The notes: a model not told the origin generated them from the letters alone. A stretch of 64,000 bases of DNA from Paracoccaceae bacterium (GCA_020832445.1 JAFIEO010000022.1:62001-126000); one strand, 5' to 3'; positions 1-9,937 are shown, counted from the first letter of the stretch. A program made the numbers and translations.

Positions 1-61
1 CACGAAACAATTGCGCCATCTGATACGAAGGTTAAGGACAACACCAACGAAGGATCGCCAC

Positions 62-796
62 GTGAGCAACTCTGCCCCATTGCCGTCGTCACGATGGCGC
101 CAGCGCCTGCCACTTTTGCTTATCGTCTGTATCGCAATCATCGGCGCAATCCTGCTGCGCGATTATCTGGGGTTCGACGCGCTGCGCGACAACCGCGACG
201 CTTTGGTGGGGTTTCGTGATGCGCATTACACGCTGACGGCTGCGATATTTGTCGTGGCCTATATCGCAATCGTTGCGTTTTCGCTGCCCGGCGCGACGGC
301 TGCCACCCTGACGGGGGGCTTTTTGTTCGGGCTGTTTCCGGGTGCGCTGTTCAATGTCATGGCTGCGACAATCGGGGCTGTGCTAATATTTCTGGCCGTG
401 CGCGCAGGGTTCGGGCGTGCCATGGCCGCAAAAATTGATGCCAGTGACGGGCGGATGAAACGCCTGACATCCGCCATCCGTGAAAATGAAGCGCCTGTGC
501 TGTTTTCCCTGCGGCTTATGCCGGTGCTGCCGTTTTTTGTCATGAATGTCATTCCTGCCCTGATCGGCGTGCGCCTGTCTGTCTTTGCGGCCACGACCTT
601 CTTTGGCATATTGCCGGGGGGCTTTGTCTACACATGGGTTGGCGCCGGTCTGGGCGAAGTGTTTGCCCGCGATGAAACGCCGAATATGGGAATCATCTTC
701 GAACCCCACATCCTTGGCCCGCTGCTGGCGCTGGCGGCACTTTCCGCGTTACCTGTTGTCATTAAAGCGCTGCGCAAAAAGGAAGCCCCGTTATGA
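62..796 (+). CDS. TVP38/TMEM64 (DedA-like) family membrane protein
   Basis: The protein is very hydrophobic with about five to six membrane segments, the first near residues 14-32. It has the SNARE-associated/VTT-type core, including the GATAATLTGGFLFGL stretch and the later RLMPVLPFFVMN stretch typical of bacterial TVP38 proteins. The GTG start at 62 (about 244 aa) is preferred because the upstream TTG at 11 adds a polar Arg-rich stretch, but the frame is open to the window edge. The stop overlaps the next ATG (ATGA), so it is coupled to the flavoprotein gene downstream. The molecular role of bacterial TVP38 proteins is not settled; membrane lipid or small-molecule transport is inferred for the wider VTT family. 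Confidence 0.85.
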   Translation: MSNSAPLPSSRWRQRLPLLLIVCIAIIGAILLRDYLGFDALRDNRDALVGFRDAHYTLTAAIFVVAYIAIVAFSLPGATAATLTGGFLFGLFPGALFNVMAATIGAVLIFLAVRAGFGRAMAAKIDASDGRMKRLTSAIRENEAPVLFSLRLMPVLPFFVMNVIPALIGVRLSVFAATTFFGILPGGFVYTWVGAGLGEVFARDETPNMGIIFEPHILGPLLALAALSALPVVIKALRKKEAPL

Positions 797-2184
797 ACGA
801 TCTGACCACCGACATTTGTATCATCGGCGCAGGGTCCGGCGGGCTGTCCGTGGCCGCAGGGGCTGTGCAGATGGGCGCGCGCGTTATCCTGATCGAAGGC
901 CATAAAATGGGTGGGGATTGCCTGAATTATGGCTGTGTCCCGTCCAAGGCGCTGCTGGCACAGGCCAAGGCCGCCAAGGCCCGCGGGGGCGCAAAACCGC
1001 AGGATTTCCGCGCAGCGATGGACCATGTGAATGCCACCATCGCCAGGATTGAACCGCATGATTCTGTTGACCGGTTCGAAGGGCTGGGCGTGCAGGTCAT
1101 TCAAGGCTACGCGCAGTTTACCACCCCCCACACGGTCAACGTGAACGGCACCACCATCCGTGCGCGCCGTTTCGTCATTGCCACCGGATCAAGCCCGCTG
1201 GTGCCCCCGATCCCCGGTCTGGACAGCGTGCCGTTTATGACCAATGAAACCCTGTTCACGCAACACGATTGCCCCGGCCACCTGCTGATTATCGGTGCAG
1301 GGCCAATCGGGCTGGAAATGGCGCAGGCCCATCGCAGGCTTGGCGCAAGGGTCACCGTGATTGAAGGCGCATCCGCGCTGGGGCGCGAAGACTCCGACGC
1401 GGCAGAAACTGTCGTCGCACAGTTGCGCCATGAAGGCGTTGAAATCATCGAACACGCGCAGGTCGAGAAGGTTTCAGGCCGCGTCGGCGCAATAGAGGTG
1501 CAGGTCAAGGGCGGCACCATATTCGCAGGCACGCATCTGCTAGTAGCCGTCGGGCGCAAACCCAATCTGGAGCGTTTGAATCTGGATGCAGCAGGCATTG
1601 CCCATGACCGCAACGGCATCAAGGTGGGGGCCGATCTGCGCAGCAAGAACCGCCGCGTCTTTGCCATTGGCGATGTGGCGGGGCATGGGCAATTTACCCA
1701 TCTGGCGGGCTATCACGCGGGCCTTGTTATCCGGTCCATCCTGTTTTCCCTGCCGGTCAGGGCGCGGCACGACCATATCCCGCGCGTCACCTATACCGAC
1801 CCCGAACTGGCCCAGATTGGCCTGACCGAAGTGCAGGCCCGCCAGAAATATGGCGGACAACTTAGCGTGCAGCGCATCGGGTATGACCAGATTGACCGCG
1901 CGCAGGCCGACGGGCGCACCGACGGGTTCATCAAGCTGATGGTCGCGCGCGGGCGGCCTGTTGGTGTCACGCTGGCAGGCGCGCAAGCGGGCGAGTTGAT
2001 CGCCCCGTTTGCGCTGGCGATTGCCAATAACCTGAAACTTGGCGCGATTGCCGCGACAGTGCTGCCATACCCGACATTGGCGGAAATCGGCAAACGTGCG
2101 GCTGGGGCCTATTTTTCGCCCAAGCTATTTGATAACCCTATGATAAAGCGCGTCGTCAGAATGGTGCAGAGATGGCTGCCCTAA
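793..2184 (+). CDS. FAD-dependent pyridine nucleotide-disulfide oxidoreductase (Lpd/MerA-like)
   Basis: 463 aa, the normal length for the family. The N-terminal FAD-binding Rossmann motif GAGSGG is followed by the redox-active disulfide in GGDCLNYGCVPSK (Cys43 and Cys48). A second dinucleotide fold (IIGAGPIGLE) binds NAD(P)H near residue 170, the second FAD motif (AIGDVA) lies near residue 290, and a dimerisation domain follows. No N-terminal HMA or lipoyl domain is present, so it is neither classical MerA nor a lipoyl-fused Lpd. It is translationally coupled to the TVP38 gene, a pairing common in proteobacteria, and may supply reducing power at the membrane. The substrate cannot be read from the sequence. 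Confidence 0.88.
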   Translation: MNDLTTDICIIGAGSGGLSVAAGAVQMGARVILIEGHKMGGDCLNYGCVPSKALLAQAKAAKARGGAKPQDFRAAMDHVNATIARIEPHDSVDRFEGLGVQVIQGYAQFTTPHTVNVNGTTIRARRFVIATGSSPLVPPIPGLDSVPFMTNETLFTQHDCPGHLLIIGAGPIGLEMAQAHRRLGARVTVIEGASALGREDSDAAETVVAQLRHEGVEIIEHAQVEKVSGRVGAIEVQVKGGTIFAGTHLLVAVGRKPNLERLNLDAAGIAHDRNGIKVGADLRSKNRRVFAIGDVAGHGQFTHLAGYHAGLVIRSILFSLPVRARHDHIPRVTYTDPELAQIGLTEVQARQKYGGQLSVQRIGYDQIDRAQADGRTDGFIKLMVARGRPVGVTLAGAQAGELIAPFALAIANNLKLGAIAATVLPYPTLAEIGKRAAGAYFSPKLFDNPMIKRVVRMVQRWLP

Positions 2185-2208
2185 GAATCGGCGCGCGCAT
2201 GAGGGAGC

Positions 2209-3606
2209 ATGTTCGTCAACACGCTGTCGGGTCGGTTCCTGTTGCTTGCCGTTATCTTCGTGATGCTGGCAGAGGTGCTGATTTTTGCGCCATCGGTGGC
2301 CCGCTACCGCGAGGAATACCTGCTTGCGCGGCTGGAACGCGCACAGATCGCATCGCTGGCGCTGCTGGCGTCCGACGGGTCCATTGCGGGGGAGCTGGCC
2401 GGAGAACTTCTTGAAAACGCAGGCGTTTTCAACGTCGTTCTGCGCCGCGACGAAGTGCGCGAACTGGTCCTGTCATCCCCCCTGCCTGGCCCTGTCGATG
2501 CAACCTATGACCTGCGCACAAGCACCATGTTCACCCTGATCAGGGATGCATTTCAGGAACTGGGCGCGCGCGAAACACGCATCATTCGTGTGATCGGCGA
2601 CCCTGTGCAGCGTGGCGGGTTGCTGATTGAAATTGCGCTGGACACGCGTGATCTGCATCAGGAATTATGGGATTACGGCCAACGTATCTTGCTGCTTTCG
2701 CTGGCGATTTCCATTTTTACGGCATTGTTGCTGTTTTTGTCCGTGCGCTGGTTCGTTGTTACACCCATGCGCCGGGTTATTCAGTCGATGGCTGTCTATG
2801 CCGAATCCCCGCAGGATCAGACACGCATCATCACCCCGCAATCCAGCATCCGCGAATTGCGCGATGCGGAAGAAGCGCTGCACAAGATGCAAAATGATCT
2901 GACAGGGCTTTTGCGCCAAAAGGATCGCTTGGCCCAGCTTGGCGGGTCAGTGGCCCGCATCAGCCATGATCTGCGCAACATGCTGACAACCGCATCAATG
3001 CTGGCCGACCGCATGGAAGCCAGCGATGACCCAAGCGTAAAACGCGCCGCCCCCAAACTGGTGGGGTCATTGTCGCGTGCCATCAACCTGTGTGAAGCCA
3101 CGCTTGCATTCGGCAAGGCCGAAGAGCCGCCGCCCCGCCTGACACGCGTGCAACTGGCCCCGCTGGTCGAGGATGTGATCGAGAGCGAGCGCCTTGCCCT
3201 GACCGAAGGGGCGCAGGTGACATTTCTGGCCGATATTCCGGGCACGCTGCATTTGCGCGCCGATGAAGAGCAGTTGTTTCGTGTGCTGCACAATCTGGTG
3301 CGCAATGCGCGGCAGGCACTGGAAGCAACCCGCCAGCCCGGCGTGATTGAGATATCGGCGCAGGACAGCAAGTCTGATGGCCAGAACGGTGTGTGCATCC
3401 GCGTGGGCGACAGCGGCCCCGGCCTGCCGCCGCGCGCCCGCGACCACCTGTTCGAGGCGTTTCAGGGCGGTGTGCGCAAGGGCGGAGTCGGTCTGGGACT
3501 GGCGATTTCGGCAGAGCTGGTTCACGGCCATGGCGGCCGGTTGGAACTGACGCGTTCGGACGAAGACGGGACAGAATTCCGCATCTGGATGCCGAATTCA
3601 AATTGA
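2209..3606 (+). CDS. Sensor histidine kinase (orphan)
   Basis: 465 aa membrane sensor kinase. One membrane segment lies near residues 7-27 and a second near 160-182, flanking a periplasmic sensor of about 130 aa; a HAMP-like linker follows. The H-box is ISHDLRN with the phospho-accepting His at residue 253. The HATPase domain has the N-box (HNLVRNARQAL), G1 (GDSGPGLP), F-box (LFEAF) and G2 (GVGLGLAIS). The ATG at 2209 lies 24 bp after the oxidoreductase stop, so all three genes probably form one transcript. No response regulator gene is adjacent. Confidence 0.88.
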   Translation: MFVNTLSGRFLLLAVIFVMLAEVLIFAPSVARYREEYLLARLERAQIASLALLASDGSIAGELAGELLENAGVFNVVLRRDEVRELVLSSPLPGPVDATYDLRTSTMFTLIRDAFQELGARETRIIRVIGDPVQRGGLLIEIALDTRDLHQELWDYGQRILLLSLAISIFTALLLFLSVRWFVVTPMRRVIQSMAVYAESPQDQTRIITPQSSIRELRDAEEALHKMQNDLTGLLRQKDRLAQLGGSVARISHDLRNMLTTASMLADRMEASDDPSVKRAAPKLVGSLSRAINLCEATLAFGKAEEPPPRLTRVQLAPLVEDVIESERLALTEGAQVTFLADIPGTLHLRADEEQLFRVLHNLVRNARQALEATRQPGVIEISAQDSKSDGQNGVCIRVGDSGPGLPPRARDHLFEAFQGGVRKGGVGLGLAISAELVHGHGGRLELTRSDEDGTEFRIWMPNSN

Positions 3607-3677
3607 CGGATATTTTGTGAAAATACTTGCAAGCCCCCCTTGCAAAGCCCGCAACAGGCGGATAGTTAGCCCCCAAC

Positions 3678-3754
3678 GCGCCCGTAGCTCAGCTGGATAG
3701 AGCACCAGACTACGAATCTGGGGGTCAGAGGTTCGAATCCTTTCGGGCGCGCCA
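3678..3754 (+). tRNA. tRNA-Arg (anticodon ACG)
   Basis: A full cloverleaf can be drawn. The acceptor stem GCGCCCG pairs with CGGGCGC, the D-arm contains AGCTCAGCTGGATAGAGC, the anticodon stem CCAGA/TCTGG encloses the loop CTACGAA with anticodon ACG, and the T-arm contains GGTTCGAATCC. The CCA end is encoded. The A at position 34 would be edited to inosine to read CGN codons. No integrated element follows it. Confidence 0.97.
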
Positions 3755-4209
3755 TACCTTCACTTGCATGTGTAATTATTGGCCCATACAGGCAATCTAG
3801 TGCCACATGGATGCTGCCTGAACGATGCCTTGGGCGGCTGGCCACCGGGCCGTGATTACACCAAGTGCAACCGTATGGCGGGTCGGATTATGGCCTGAAG
3901 CGGTCATTCGACTGCCCCAAGGCGCGGAGCAAAGGCCGTAGGCCGCCGCGCCATCGGCGGGCCGTCCCGCGGCCTGCCGATTTGGCCAGCGACACGCCAA
4001 GCCTTTGACGTAAGGGGTATGCAGCTTGCATAAAGTGAACTTCACCAACGTCGGATCGGCAGACCCCGGCCCACCGATGGCGCGGGCTGTATCCAAGCGT
4101 GAATGACCGCAAAAGGCCAGCACCACCCGACCGGATGTTTCAACGTGATCCCGCTACGTTTTACGATGCAGGCTGGTTTGTACGTCTCGCAACCACCCGC
4201 CCGCGCGCC
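3755..4209. other. Intergenic region with no convincing gene
   Basis: About 455 bp between tRNA-Arg and the converging AstE-like gene. Open frames exist on both strands but are Cys-, Arg- and Pro-rich, have no ribosome-binding site and look like GC-rich chance ORFs. No hairpin followed by a T-run was seen. Confidence 0.6.
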
Positions 4210-5166
4210 TCACTCGACCGGTTGCGCCAGCCGGACGGCTGTTTTGCCGGGCCAAAGCCGCTCTGACGGCATGATCAGAACCGTGGTCGGGTGCGGCGCG
4301 CGAATTTCGCGCTCACCGTCATGGCCGATCAAGCTGCCTTGGGGTAAATGCTCGAACCCGCGCCAGTCACTTGCGAAACGGAAATTATCGGTTTCGACCG
4401 TCACAGGGCCGGACACTTCATAGAATCGCATGGCATCAGGCACAGGTAAGGGGCGGTGCGTGGCCGCAAATTCCTGTGTCACCACGCCAGTCGCGGCCAG
4501 AAAGGCAAGCGTCGTATCAAGCGCAATATCGGCGGCAGGCAGTTCCCAGTGCTGGCCGCATTCGACCAGCAATGCATTGCGTGGCGAATGCTCATCCGCG
4601 AAATCCGCATAATCGCGCATCCGCACACCTTCATCATGGCCGCGATCATTGACTGCAACGGCAGGTGTGCCAACCGCGCGCGCCAGTTCACGCCCCTTGA
4701 CCAGTGGTCCGGCAATCGTCAGCGGTTCGGTTTTGTGTTGCATGGAATGAATGTCCAGCAACAGATCAACACTGTCCAGCCAGGGCCGAATTTCGCGTGC
4801 GCGGGCCAACTCAATCGTCAGCTTGCGGTTGGCATCTTCCAGAACCTGCGCCGACCACAGGCGGTTGAAATCCTCATCCACCCAGCGGCTGGCATTGGGG
4901 TTTGCCGCGTCAAACGCATGATAGGCGGCGGTGTTGATGAAAGCCAGTGACAGCCTGCCCTGCCGGGGGCGCACATCATGTTTGAACAGCCAGTCCAGCG
5001 CGATGGCACCGCAAGGTTCATTGCCATGCACCACCGCACTTACCGCGACATGCGGGCCGGGCTGGCCGCTGTCGAATGTCCAGATATAGGGGGTGCCGGT
5101 ATTTCCGGCCGCGTATGCGCTGATATCGGGCGGGGTCAGTTCCACGGGATAGGAAAAGAGTGTCAT
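4210..5166 (-). CDS. Succinylglutamate desuccinylase/aspartoacylase-family zinc hydrolase
   Basis: 318 aa. The fold is M14-like zinc amidohydrolase: HGNEPCG (H-x2-E zinc ligands, near residues 48-54) and a later His in LDIHSMQH supply the metal site. These enzymes remove an acyl group from an N-acylated amino acid, releasing the free amino acid. It is the last gene of the operon, 11 bp downstream of the formylglutamate amidohydrolase-like gene. The ABC importer genes upstream suggest that the acylated substrate is imported. Substrate identity (N-acetyl-aspartate, N-succinylglutamate or another) is not resolvable here. Confidence 0.8.
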   Translation of the reverse strand: MTLFSYPVELTPPDISAYAAGNTGTPYIWTFDSGQPGPHVAVSAVVHGNEPCGAIALDWLFKHDVRPRQGRLSLAFINTAAYHAFDAANPNASRWVDEDFNRLWSAQVLEDANRKLTIELARAREIRPWLDSVDLLLDIHSMQHKTEPLTIAGPLVKGRELARAVGTPAVAVNDRGHDEGVRMRDYADFADEHSPRNALLVECGQHWELPAADIALDTTLAFLAATGVVTQEFAATHRPLPVPDAMRFYEVSGPVTVETDNFRFASDWRGFEHLPQGSLIGHDGEREIRAPHPTTVLIMPSERLWPGKTAVRLAQPVE

Positions 5167-5177
5167 ATTCTGGGCCT

Positions 5178-6035
5178 TTATGATTGGTCAGCAGCAAATT
5201 CGGCCAGATGCACTGACAGGTCATTCAACATCACTTGCAGGGACGAAAATCCATCATTTGGTTGGCGTGTGGCCTCATTCATATACAGGCGGCGGTTGAT
5301 TTCTATCTGGATGGAATGACGGTTTGCGGCCGGGTTCCCGTTCGCGCGCACCAGCTCCATCCCTTTATACGGATCGTTAATGCCCACCGACACGCCCCGC
5401 GCGACCAGAAAATCATGGATGGTTTGTGTAAGCGCAGGCGCGCATGCCGTGCCATCGCGGTCGCCCAAAACAAAATCAGCACGCTTGGTGCCCATCGGTT
5501 CGGGTGACATGGCGCTGGCATGATGCGGCATGGAATGGCAGTTGACGTGCCAGACCTGCCCCCAGCGGCTGTGGGTCGCATCCAGAAGCGCGCGCAGTTT
5601 GCGCTGATAGGGCTGGTGATAAGTGTCGATGCGGTGCTGCACCTGTTCCGCACTCAGGGGGCGATCATACATCGGCGCGCCATCTGGCGGCACCCGCGTC
5701 CAGCACAACCCTATGCCACTGCGGCTTTTGACCGTTGGGCGCAGGGGTATGGCCAGCGTGCCGTCAATCTGCGCAGGGTCCAGATCATCCACCGCGCGGT
5801 TGGTGTCGGCGTATGACCGCGGGAAAAGCGCGTGCAACATCACACCGCCAACATCCACCACACCTGCAAACAGGGTATGGACATGCGTATCTTCGGCCAT
5901 GCGCAGGGCCGCGCCGTCCGCGATGGGGCGGAAATCGGCGGGATAATCGGTGCCGGAATGGGGGCTGTCGAACACCAAAGGCACATGCTGGCTGTCCGCG
6001 CCCACGACTTCCAGCACACCGGGAATGATGGTCAT
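5178..6035 (-). CDS. N-formylglutamate amidohydrolase family protein
   Basis: 285 aa. It shows the family's N-terminal LVFDSPHSGTDYP stretch and a later WHVNCHSMPHH stretch with likely metal-binding His residues. HutG-type members release glutamate and formate from N-formylglutamate. No other histidine-degradation (hut) gene is nearby; instead it overlaps the ABC ATPase gene by 4 bp (ATGA) and is followed by an aspartoacylase-like hydrolase. A role in processing an imported N-acyl amino acid is therefore more likely than histidine catabolism. Confidence 0.82.
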   Translation of the reverse strand: MTIIPGVLEVVGADSQHVPLVFDSPHSGTDYPADFRPIADGAALRMAEDTHVHTLFAGVVDVGGVMLHALFPRSYADTNRAVDDLDPAQIDGTLAIPLRPTVKSRSGIGLCWTRVPPDGAPMYDRPLSAEQVQHRIDTYHQPYQRKLRALLDATHSRWGQVWHVNCHSMPHHASAMSPEPMGTKRADFVLGDRDGTACAPALTQTIHDFLVARGVSVGINDPYKGMELVRANGNPAANRHSIQIEINRRLYMNEATRQPNDGFSSLQVMLNDLSVHLAEFAADQS

Positions 6036-7033
6036 TCAACACCTCCGTCTTCCAGATGGCAGGCCACGGCGCGCGGGCCGGTATGGCGCAGGGGTGGCAC
6101 TTCGCGCGAACATCTTGGTCCGGCAAAGGGGCAGCGCGTGTGAAAATGGCATCCGGGCGGCGGGTTCATGGGCGATGGGATTTCACCCTTGATCGGTTCG
6201 AACCGGCGTTTCTCGAATGACAGGCGGGGCACTTCGGCCAGCAGCGCCTGCGTATAGGGGTGGCGGGCATCGGCATACAGCGCCTCGGTCGGGGCTATTT
6301 CCACGACGCGGCCCAGATACAGAATGACCACCCGATCCGAGATATGTTCAACCACGCCCAGATCGTGGCTGATGAACAGATAGGCCAGCCCCAGTTCACG
6401 GCGCAACCGCATAAACAGGTTCAGAACCTGCGCCTGAATGGACACATCGAGTGCGGCCACGGATTCATCACAAATCAGGAATTGCGGGCTGACAGCAAGC
6501 GCGCGCGCAATCACGATACGCTGGCGCTGGCCGCCGGAAAACTGGTGCGGGTAGCGGTCGCCCGCTGACGGTTCAAGCCCCACGCGTTCCAGCATGTCCG
6601 CCACGAATTCGCGGGCCTGCGATTGCTTGATGATGCCATGATACACCGGCGCTTCGGCAATGATTTCGCGCACCCGCATCCGCGGATTAAGCGAGGACAT
6701 GGGATCTTGAAAGATCATCTGGATCTGGAGTGCGGCAGCCTTCGTCTCGGCGCGGTTGCGGGTGGTGATGTCAGCACCCTGAAACAAGATTCTGCCTTCA
6801 GTGGCGGGCAGCAACCCCGCGATCATCCGGCCAATGGTGGATTTGCCCGACCCGCTTTCGCCGACCAGCCCCACCACCTCGCCGGGGGCTATGGAAAAGC
6901 TGACATTATCGACCGCATGAACCGTGGCGGGTTCATGCCCTACGCCCATGCGCGCGGCCATGCGCGCGGCCATATCATGTTCTTCGCGAAACAGCTTCGA
7001 CAGGTTTTCGATTTCGATCAAGGCATCGCTCAT
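6032..7033 (-). CDS. Dipeptide/oligopeptide ABC transporter ATP-binding protein (DppF/OppF type)
   Basis: About 333 aa when started at [15 protein letters not shown], whose ATG overlaps the upstream ATPase stop; an in-frame ATG 39 bp further upstream lies inside that gene and is not preferred. Walker A is GESGSGKST, the signature FSGGQRQR, Walker B LICDESVAALD and the H-loop FISHDLG. The C-terminus carries the oligopeptide-ATPase extension (PPPGCHFHTRCPFAGPRC) with Cys residues typical of DppF/OppF. It works with the partner ATPase to energise import through the two permeases in the same operon. Confidence 0.92.
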   Translation of the reverse strand: MSDALIEIENLSKLFREEHDMAARMAARMGVGHEPATVHAVDNVSFSIAPGEVVGLVGESGSGKSTIGRMIAGLLPATEGRILFQGADITTRNRAETKAAALQIQMIFQDPMSSLNPRMRVREIIAEAPVYHGIIKQSQAREFVADMLERVGLEPSAGDRYPHQFSGGQRQRIVIARALAVSPQFLICDESVAALDVSIQAQVLNLFMRLRRELGLAYLFISHDLGVVEHISDRVVILYLGRVVEIAPTEALYADARHPYTQALLAEVPRLSFEKRRFEPIKGEIPSPMNPPPGCHFHTRCPFAGPRCSREVPPLRHTGPRAVACHLEDGGVE

Positions 7034-8013
7034 TGTGCCACCTCGGCCGCAGGTTGCATCGGGTGGATACACCGCGCGTGTTGGCCAGTCGGCATTTCGC
7101 GCGGTAGTTGTTCGGCACGGCAGGCATCGGTTGCCCTCGGGCAGCGGGGCCGGAATGCGCAGCCTTGCGGCAGATCCAGCAAAGGCGGCGTCATACCGGG
7201 AATTTGCGCCAGATCGCCACCGCGCTTGTTGCGGCTGGGGATCGATTCGATCAATCCATAGGTATAGGGATGCGCAGGATGGCGCAGCACAGTGGCCGCC
7301 CGCCCCTGCTCGACAATGCGGCCCGCATACATCACCGCAATATTGTCCGCTAAGCTGGACACCACACTAAGATCATGGGTCACCCAGATCAGCGCTGTGC
7401 CGCTGGTTTCAGCCAGCTTCTGCACTTCGGCCAGAATTTGAGCCTGAATGGTGACATCCAGCGCAGTGGTCGGTTCATCCGCGACAATCACTTCGGGGTC
7501 ATGCAGCAGCGCAATGGCAATCGCCACACGCTGGCGCATGCCGCCCGAAAACTGGTGCGGATAGGCGTCCATGCGTTCGGCAGGTGACGGAATGCCCACC
7601 CGCGCCAGCGTGGCAAGGCAGCGTTCGCGCGCGGCTTCCTTGCTGATATGCACATGCGCCTGAACCGCCTCGATCATCTGGGTGGAGATTTTCAGCACGG
7701 GGTTAAGGGTCATCATCGGGTCTTGAAAGATCATCGCGATATGGCGGCCACGAATGGCCTGCCATTCACGTTCGGACATATTGGCAAGATCGCGCCCCTG
7801 ATACAGGATACGCCCGCCGACAATACGGCCCGGTTTGTCCACCATCCCCATGATCGAAAATCCGGTGACGGTCTTGCCAGACCCGCTTTCGCCCACCAGC
7901 CCCATCACCTCGCCACGGTTGACACTGAAGCTGACACCGTCAACCGCAGGGACAACGCCTGCACGGGTGAAGAAATGGGTTTTCAGGTCTTCAACCTGTA
8001 GAACAGCAGTCAT
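7030..8013 (-). CDS. Dipeptide/oligopeptide ABC transporter ATP-binding protein (DppD/OppD type)
   Basis: 327 aa. Walker A is GESGSGKTV, the signature FSGGMRQR, Walker [13 protein letters not shown] and the H-loop WVTHDLS. The C-terminal oligopeptide-transporter motif with Cys residues ([17 protein letters not shown]) is present. Start and stop overlap or nearly abut the neighbouring genes, showing a single operon. Together with the next ATPase it forms the heterodimeric motor of the importer. Confidence 0.92.
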   Translation of the reverse strand: MTAVLQVEDLKTHFFTRAGVVPAVDGVSFSVNRGEVMGLVGESGSGKTVTGFSIMGMVDKPGRIVGGRILYQGRDLANMSEREWQAIRGRHIAMIFQDPMMTLNPVLKISTQMIEAVQAHVHISKEAARERCLATLARVGIPSPAERMDAYPHQFSGGMRQRVAIAIALLHDPEVIVADEPTTALDVTIQAQILAEVQKLAETSGTALIWVTHDLSVVSSLADNIAVMYAGRIVEQGRAATVLRHPAHPYTYGLIESIPSRNKRGGDLAQIPGMTPPLLDLPQGCAFRPRCPRATDACRAEQLPREMPTGQHARCIHPMQPAAEVAQ

Positions 8014-8014
8014 A

Positions 8015-8929
8015 TCAGCGCCTCAGACGGGGGTTAAGAACGTCGCGCAACTGGTCACCGACCAGATTGATCGCGATAATGGCAACCAGCAGGGCAATGC
8101 CGGGATACACACTGATCCAGTAAGCCCCTGACAACAGGTAGGAATAGCCATTGGCGATCAGCAGGCCCAGCGACGGTTCTGTGACCGGCACGCCCACACC
8201 AAGGAAGGACAGCGTGGCTTCCAGCGCAATCGCCTGCGCGATCTGCACAGTTGCCACAACGATCAGCGGCGGCAGGGTGTTGGGCAGCAGGTGGCGAAAC
8301 ATCACCCGCGCATGGCCCAGCCCCAGCCCGCGCGCGGCGGCAATATAGTCGCGCTGCCGTTCCACAAGGGCCGAACCGCGCACCGTGCGCGCATAATAAG
8401 CCCATTGCACAATCACCAGCGCGATGATCACCTTGTCCACGCCCTTGCCCAGAATGGCCAGCAGGATCAGCGCCACCAGAATGGCCGGAAAGGACAGTTG
8501 CAGGTCGACAACCCGCATGATCAGCGTATCGACACGGCCGCCGAAATAGGCCGCAGTGATGCCCATTGCCATACCGATGGCCAGCGCGCACAGCGTGGCG
8601 GTGACCGCGACCATCAGACTCATGCGCAAGCCGTATATGATGGCCGACAGCATGTCGCGCCCCTGCGGGTCCGTCCCCAGCCAATAGGTCATCCCCCCAA
8701 AGGATTCCGACCCCGGTGGCATGTTGTTATCCATGATCGACAGTTGCGACAGATCATAAGGGTTCTGTGGCGTGATCCACGGCGCGAAGATCGCCGACAG
8801 CGCCATCACCACCATCACAAACAGACCGATCATCGCCAGCGGGCTTGCTGCAAAATCCAGCATAGCGGCCCGCAGCGGGCTGATGGCCTTGGCCTTTTTC
8901 GCGGGCGTGGGGTTTGGGATATCGGTCAT
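8015..8929 (-). CDS. Dipeptide-type ABC transporter permease (DppC type)
   Basis: 304 aa with an N-terminal membrane helix near residues 33-53 and five more in the BPD_transp_1 core. The EAA-like loop is EATLSFLGVGVPVTEPSLG, and GTDPQGRDMLSAIIYG is the characteristic periplasmic motif of the DppC/OppC family. It overlaps the DppB gene by 4 bp. Confidence 0.92.
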   Translation of the reverse strand: MTDIPNPTPAKKAKAISPLRAAMLDFAASPLAMIGLFVMVVMALSAIFAPWITPQNPYDLSQLSIMDNNMPPGSESFGGMTYWLGTDPQGRDMLSAIIYGLRMSLMVAVTATLCALAIGMAMGITAAYFGGRVDTLIMRVVDLQLSFPAILVALILLAILGKGVDKVIIALVIVQWAYYARTVRGSALVERQRDYIAAARGLGLGHARVMFRHLLPNTLPPLIVVATVQIAQAIALEATLSFLGVGVPVTEPSLGLLIANGYSYLLSGAYWISVYPGIALLVAIIAINLVGDQLRDVLNPRLRR

Positions 8930-9906
8930 TGTGCCCCCCGCTGCGCCAGTCGCACCCGTGGGTCCAGCACGGAATACAGCAGATCAACAAGGAAGTTGAT
9001 CAACACGAACAGGAATACAATCAACATCAGATAGGCCACGATCACAGGACGGTCCAAACGGTTAATGCTGTCGATCAGCAGCTTGCCCATACCGGGCCAT
9101 GCAAACACCGTTTCAGTGACCACCGCAAATGCGATCATCGAGCCAAGCTCCAGCCCCAGAATGGTCACAACGGGAATCATGATGTTTTTCAGCACATGCA
9201 CAAGCACCACCCGCCGGTAGGACAGCCCCTTGGCGCGGGCGAATTTGATGTAATCCTGCATCATCACCTCGCGCGTGCCCGCGCGTGCCAGACGGATGAC
9301 AAGCGCCATCTTGAACAGCGCCAGATTGATCGCAGGCAGGATCATGTGTTTCAGCCCGTCCCAATTCAGAAAGCTGACCCGCATGCCCAGAAACTCTGTC
9401 GTCTGGCCACGCCCGCCCGCAGGCAGCCACCCCAGAAAGACCGCAAAGATCAGGATCATCATCAGACCCTGCCAGAAATTCGGCAGACTGAACCCCAGAA
9501 TGGACCCGGCCATAATGCCCCGTCCGGTGAATGTGTCGGGCTTCAACCCCGCAATCACGCCCAGCGGCACGCCAAACACGATGGCCAGCACCAAGGCAAA
9601 TAACGCCAGTTCCATGGTTGCAGGCAAACGTTGCAAAATCACGGACATGGCACTTTCGCCATACACAAACGAGCGCCCGAAGTCGCCCTGTAGCAAGTTG
9701 CCGAAATACACCCAGAACTGTTCCCACAAGGGCCGGTCCAGCCCCATCCGTTCCATGACTTCCAGCCGCTGGCGTTCAGTGGCTTCGGGGTTGATTAGGA
9801 TGTCGACAGGATTGCCAATCGCATAGACGCCGATAAAAACCAGCACCGCCATTGCAATCACGGCAAGCAGGCTTTGGCCCAGACGCCGAAGCAGGTACGC
9901 CACCAT
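8926..9906 (-). CDS. Dipeptide-type ABC transporter permease (DppB type)
   Basis: About 326 aa when started at MVAYLLRRLGQSLLAV; an ATG seven codons upstream is possible. The family signature is seen: an N-terminal helix after LLRRLGQ, a loop with GLDRPLWEQFWVYFGNLLQGDFG, and the EAA loop with YIKFARAKGLS. It pairs with the DppC-type permease to form the translocation pore. A strong stem-loop separates it from the solute-binding protein gene upstream. Confidence 0.92.
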   Translation of the reverse strand: MVAYLLRRLGQSLLAVIAMAVLVFIGVYAIGNPVDILINPEATERQRLEVMERMGLDRPLWEQFWVYFGNLLQGDFGRSFVYGESAMSVILQRLPATMELALFALVLAIVFGVPLGVIAGLKPDTFTGRGIMAGSILGFSLPNFWQGLMMILIFAVFLGWLPAGGRGQTTEFLGMRVSFLNWDGLKHMILPAINLALFKMALVIRLARAGTREVMMQDYIKFARAKGLSYRRVVLVHVLKNIMIPVVTILGLELGSMIAFAVVTETVFAWPGMGKLLIDSINRLDRPVIVAYLMLIVFLFVLINFLVDLLYSVLDPRVRLAQRGAQ

Positions 9907-9937
9907 GACGATTTTCTCCGCTGGCAAAAGTAACGTG

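Noticed and set aside
3797..4126. 109-aa minus-strand frame between tRNA-Arg and the AstE-like gene
   Set aside because: Composition is irregular, no start signal, no domain; treated as noncoding.
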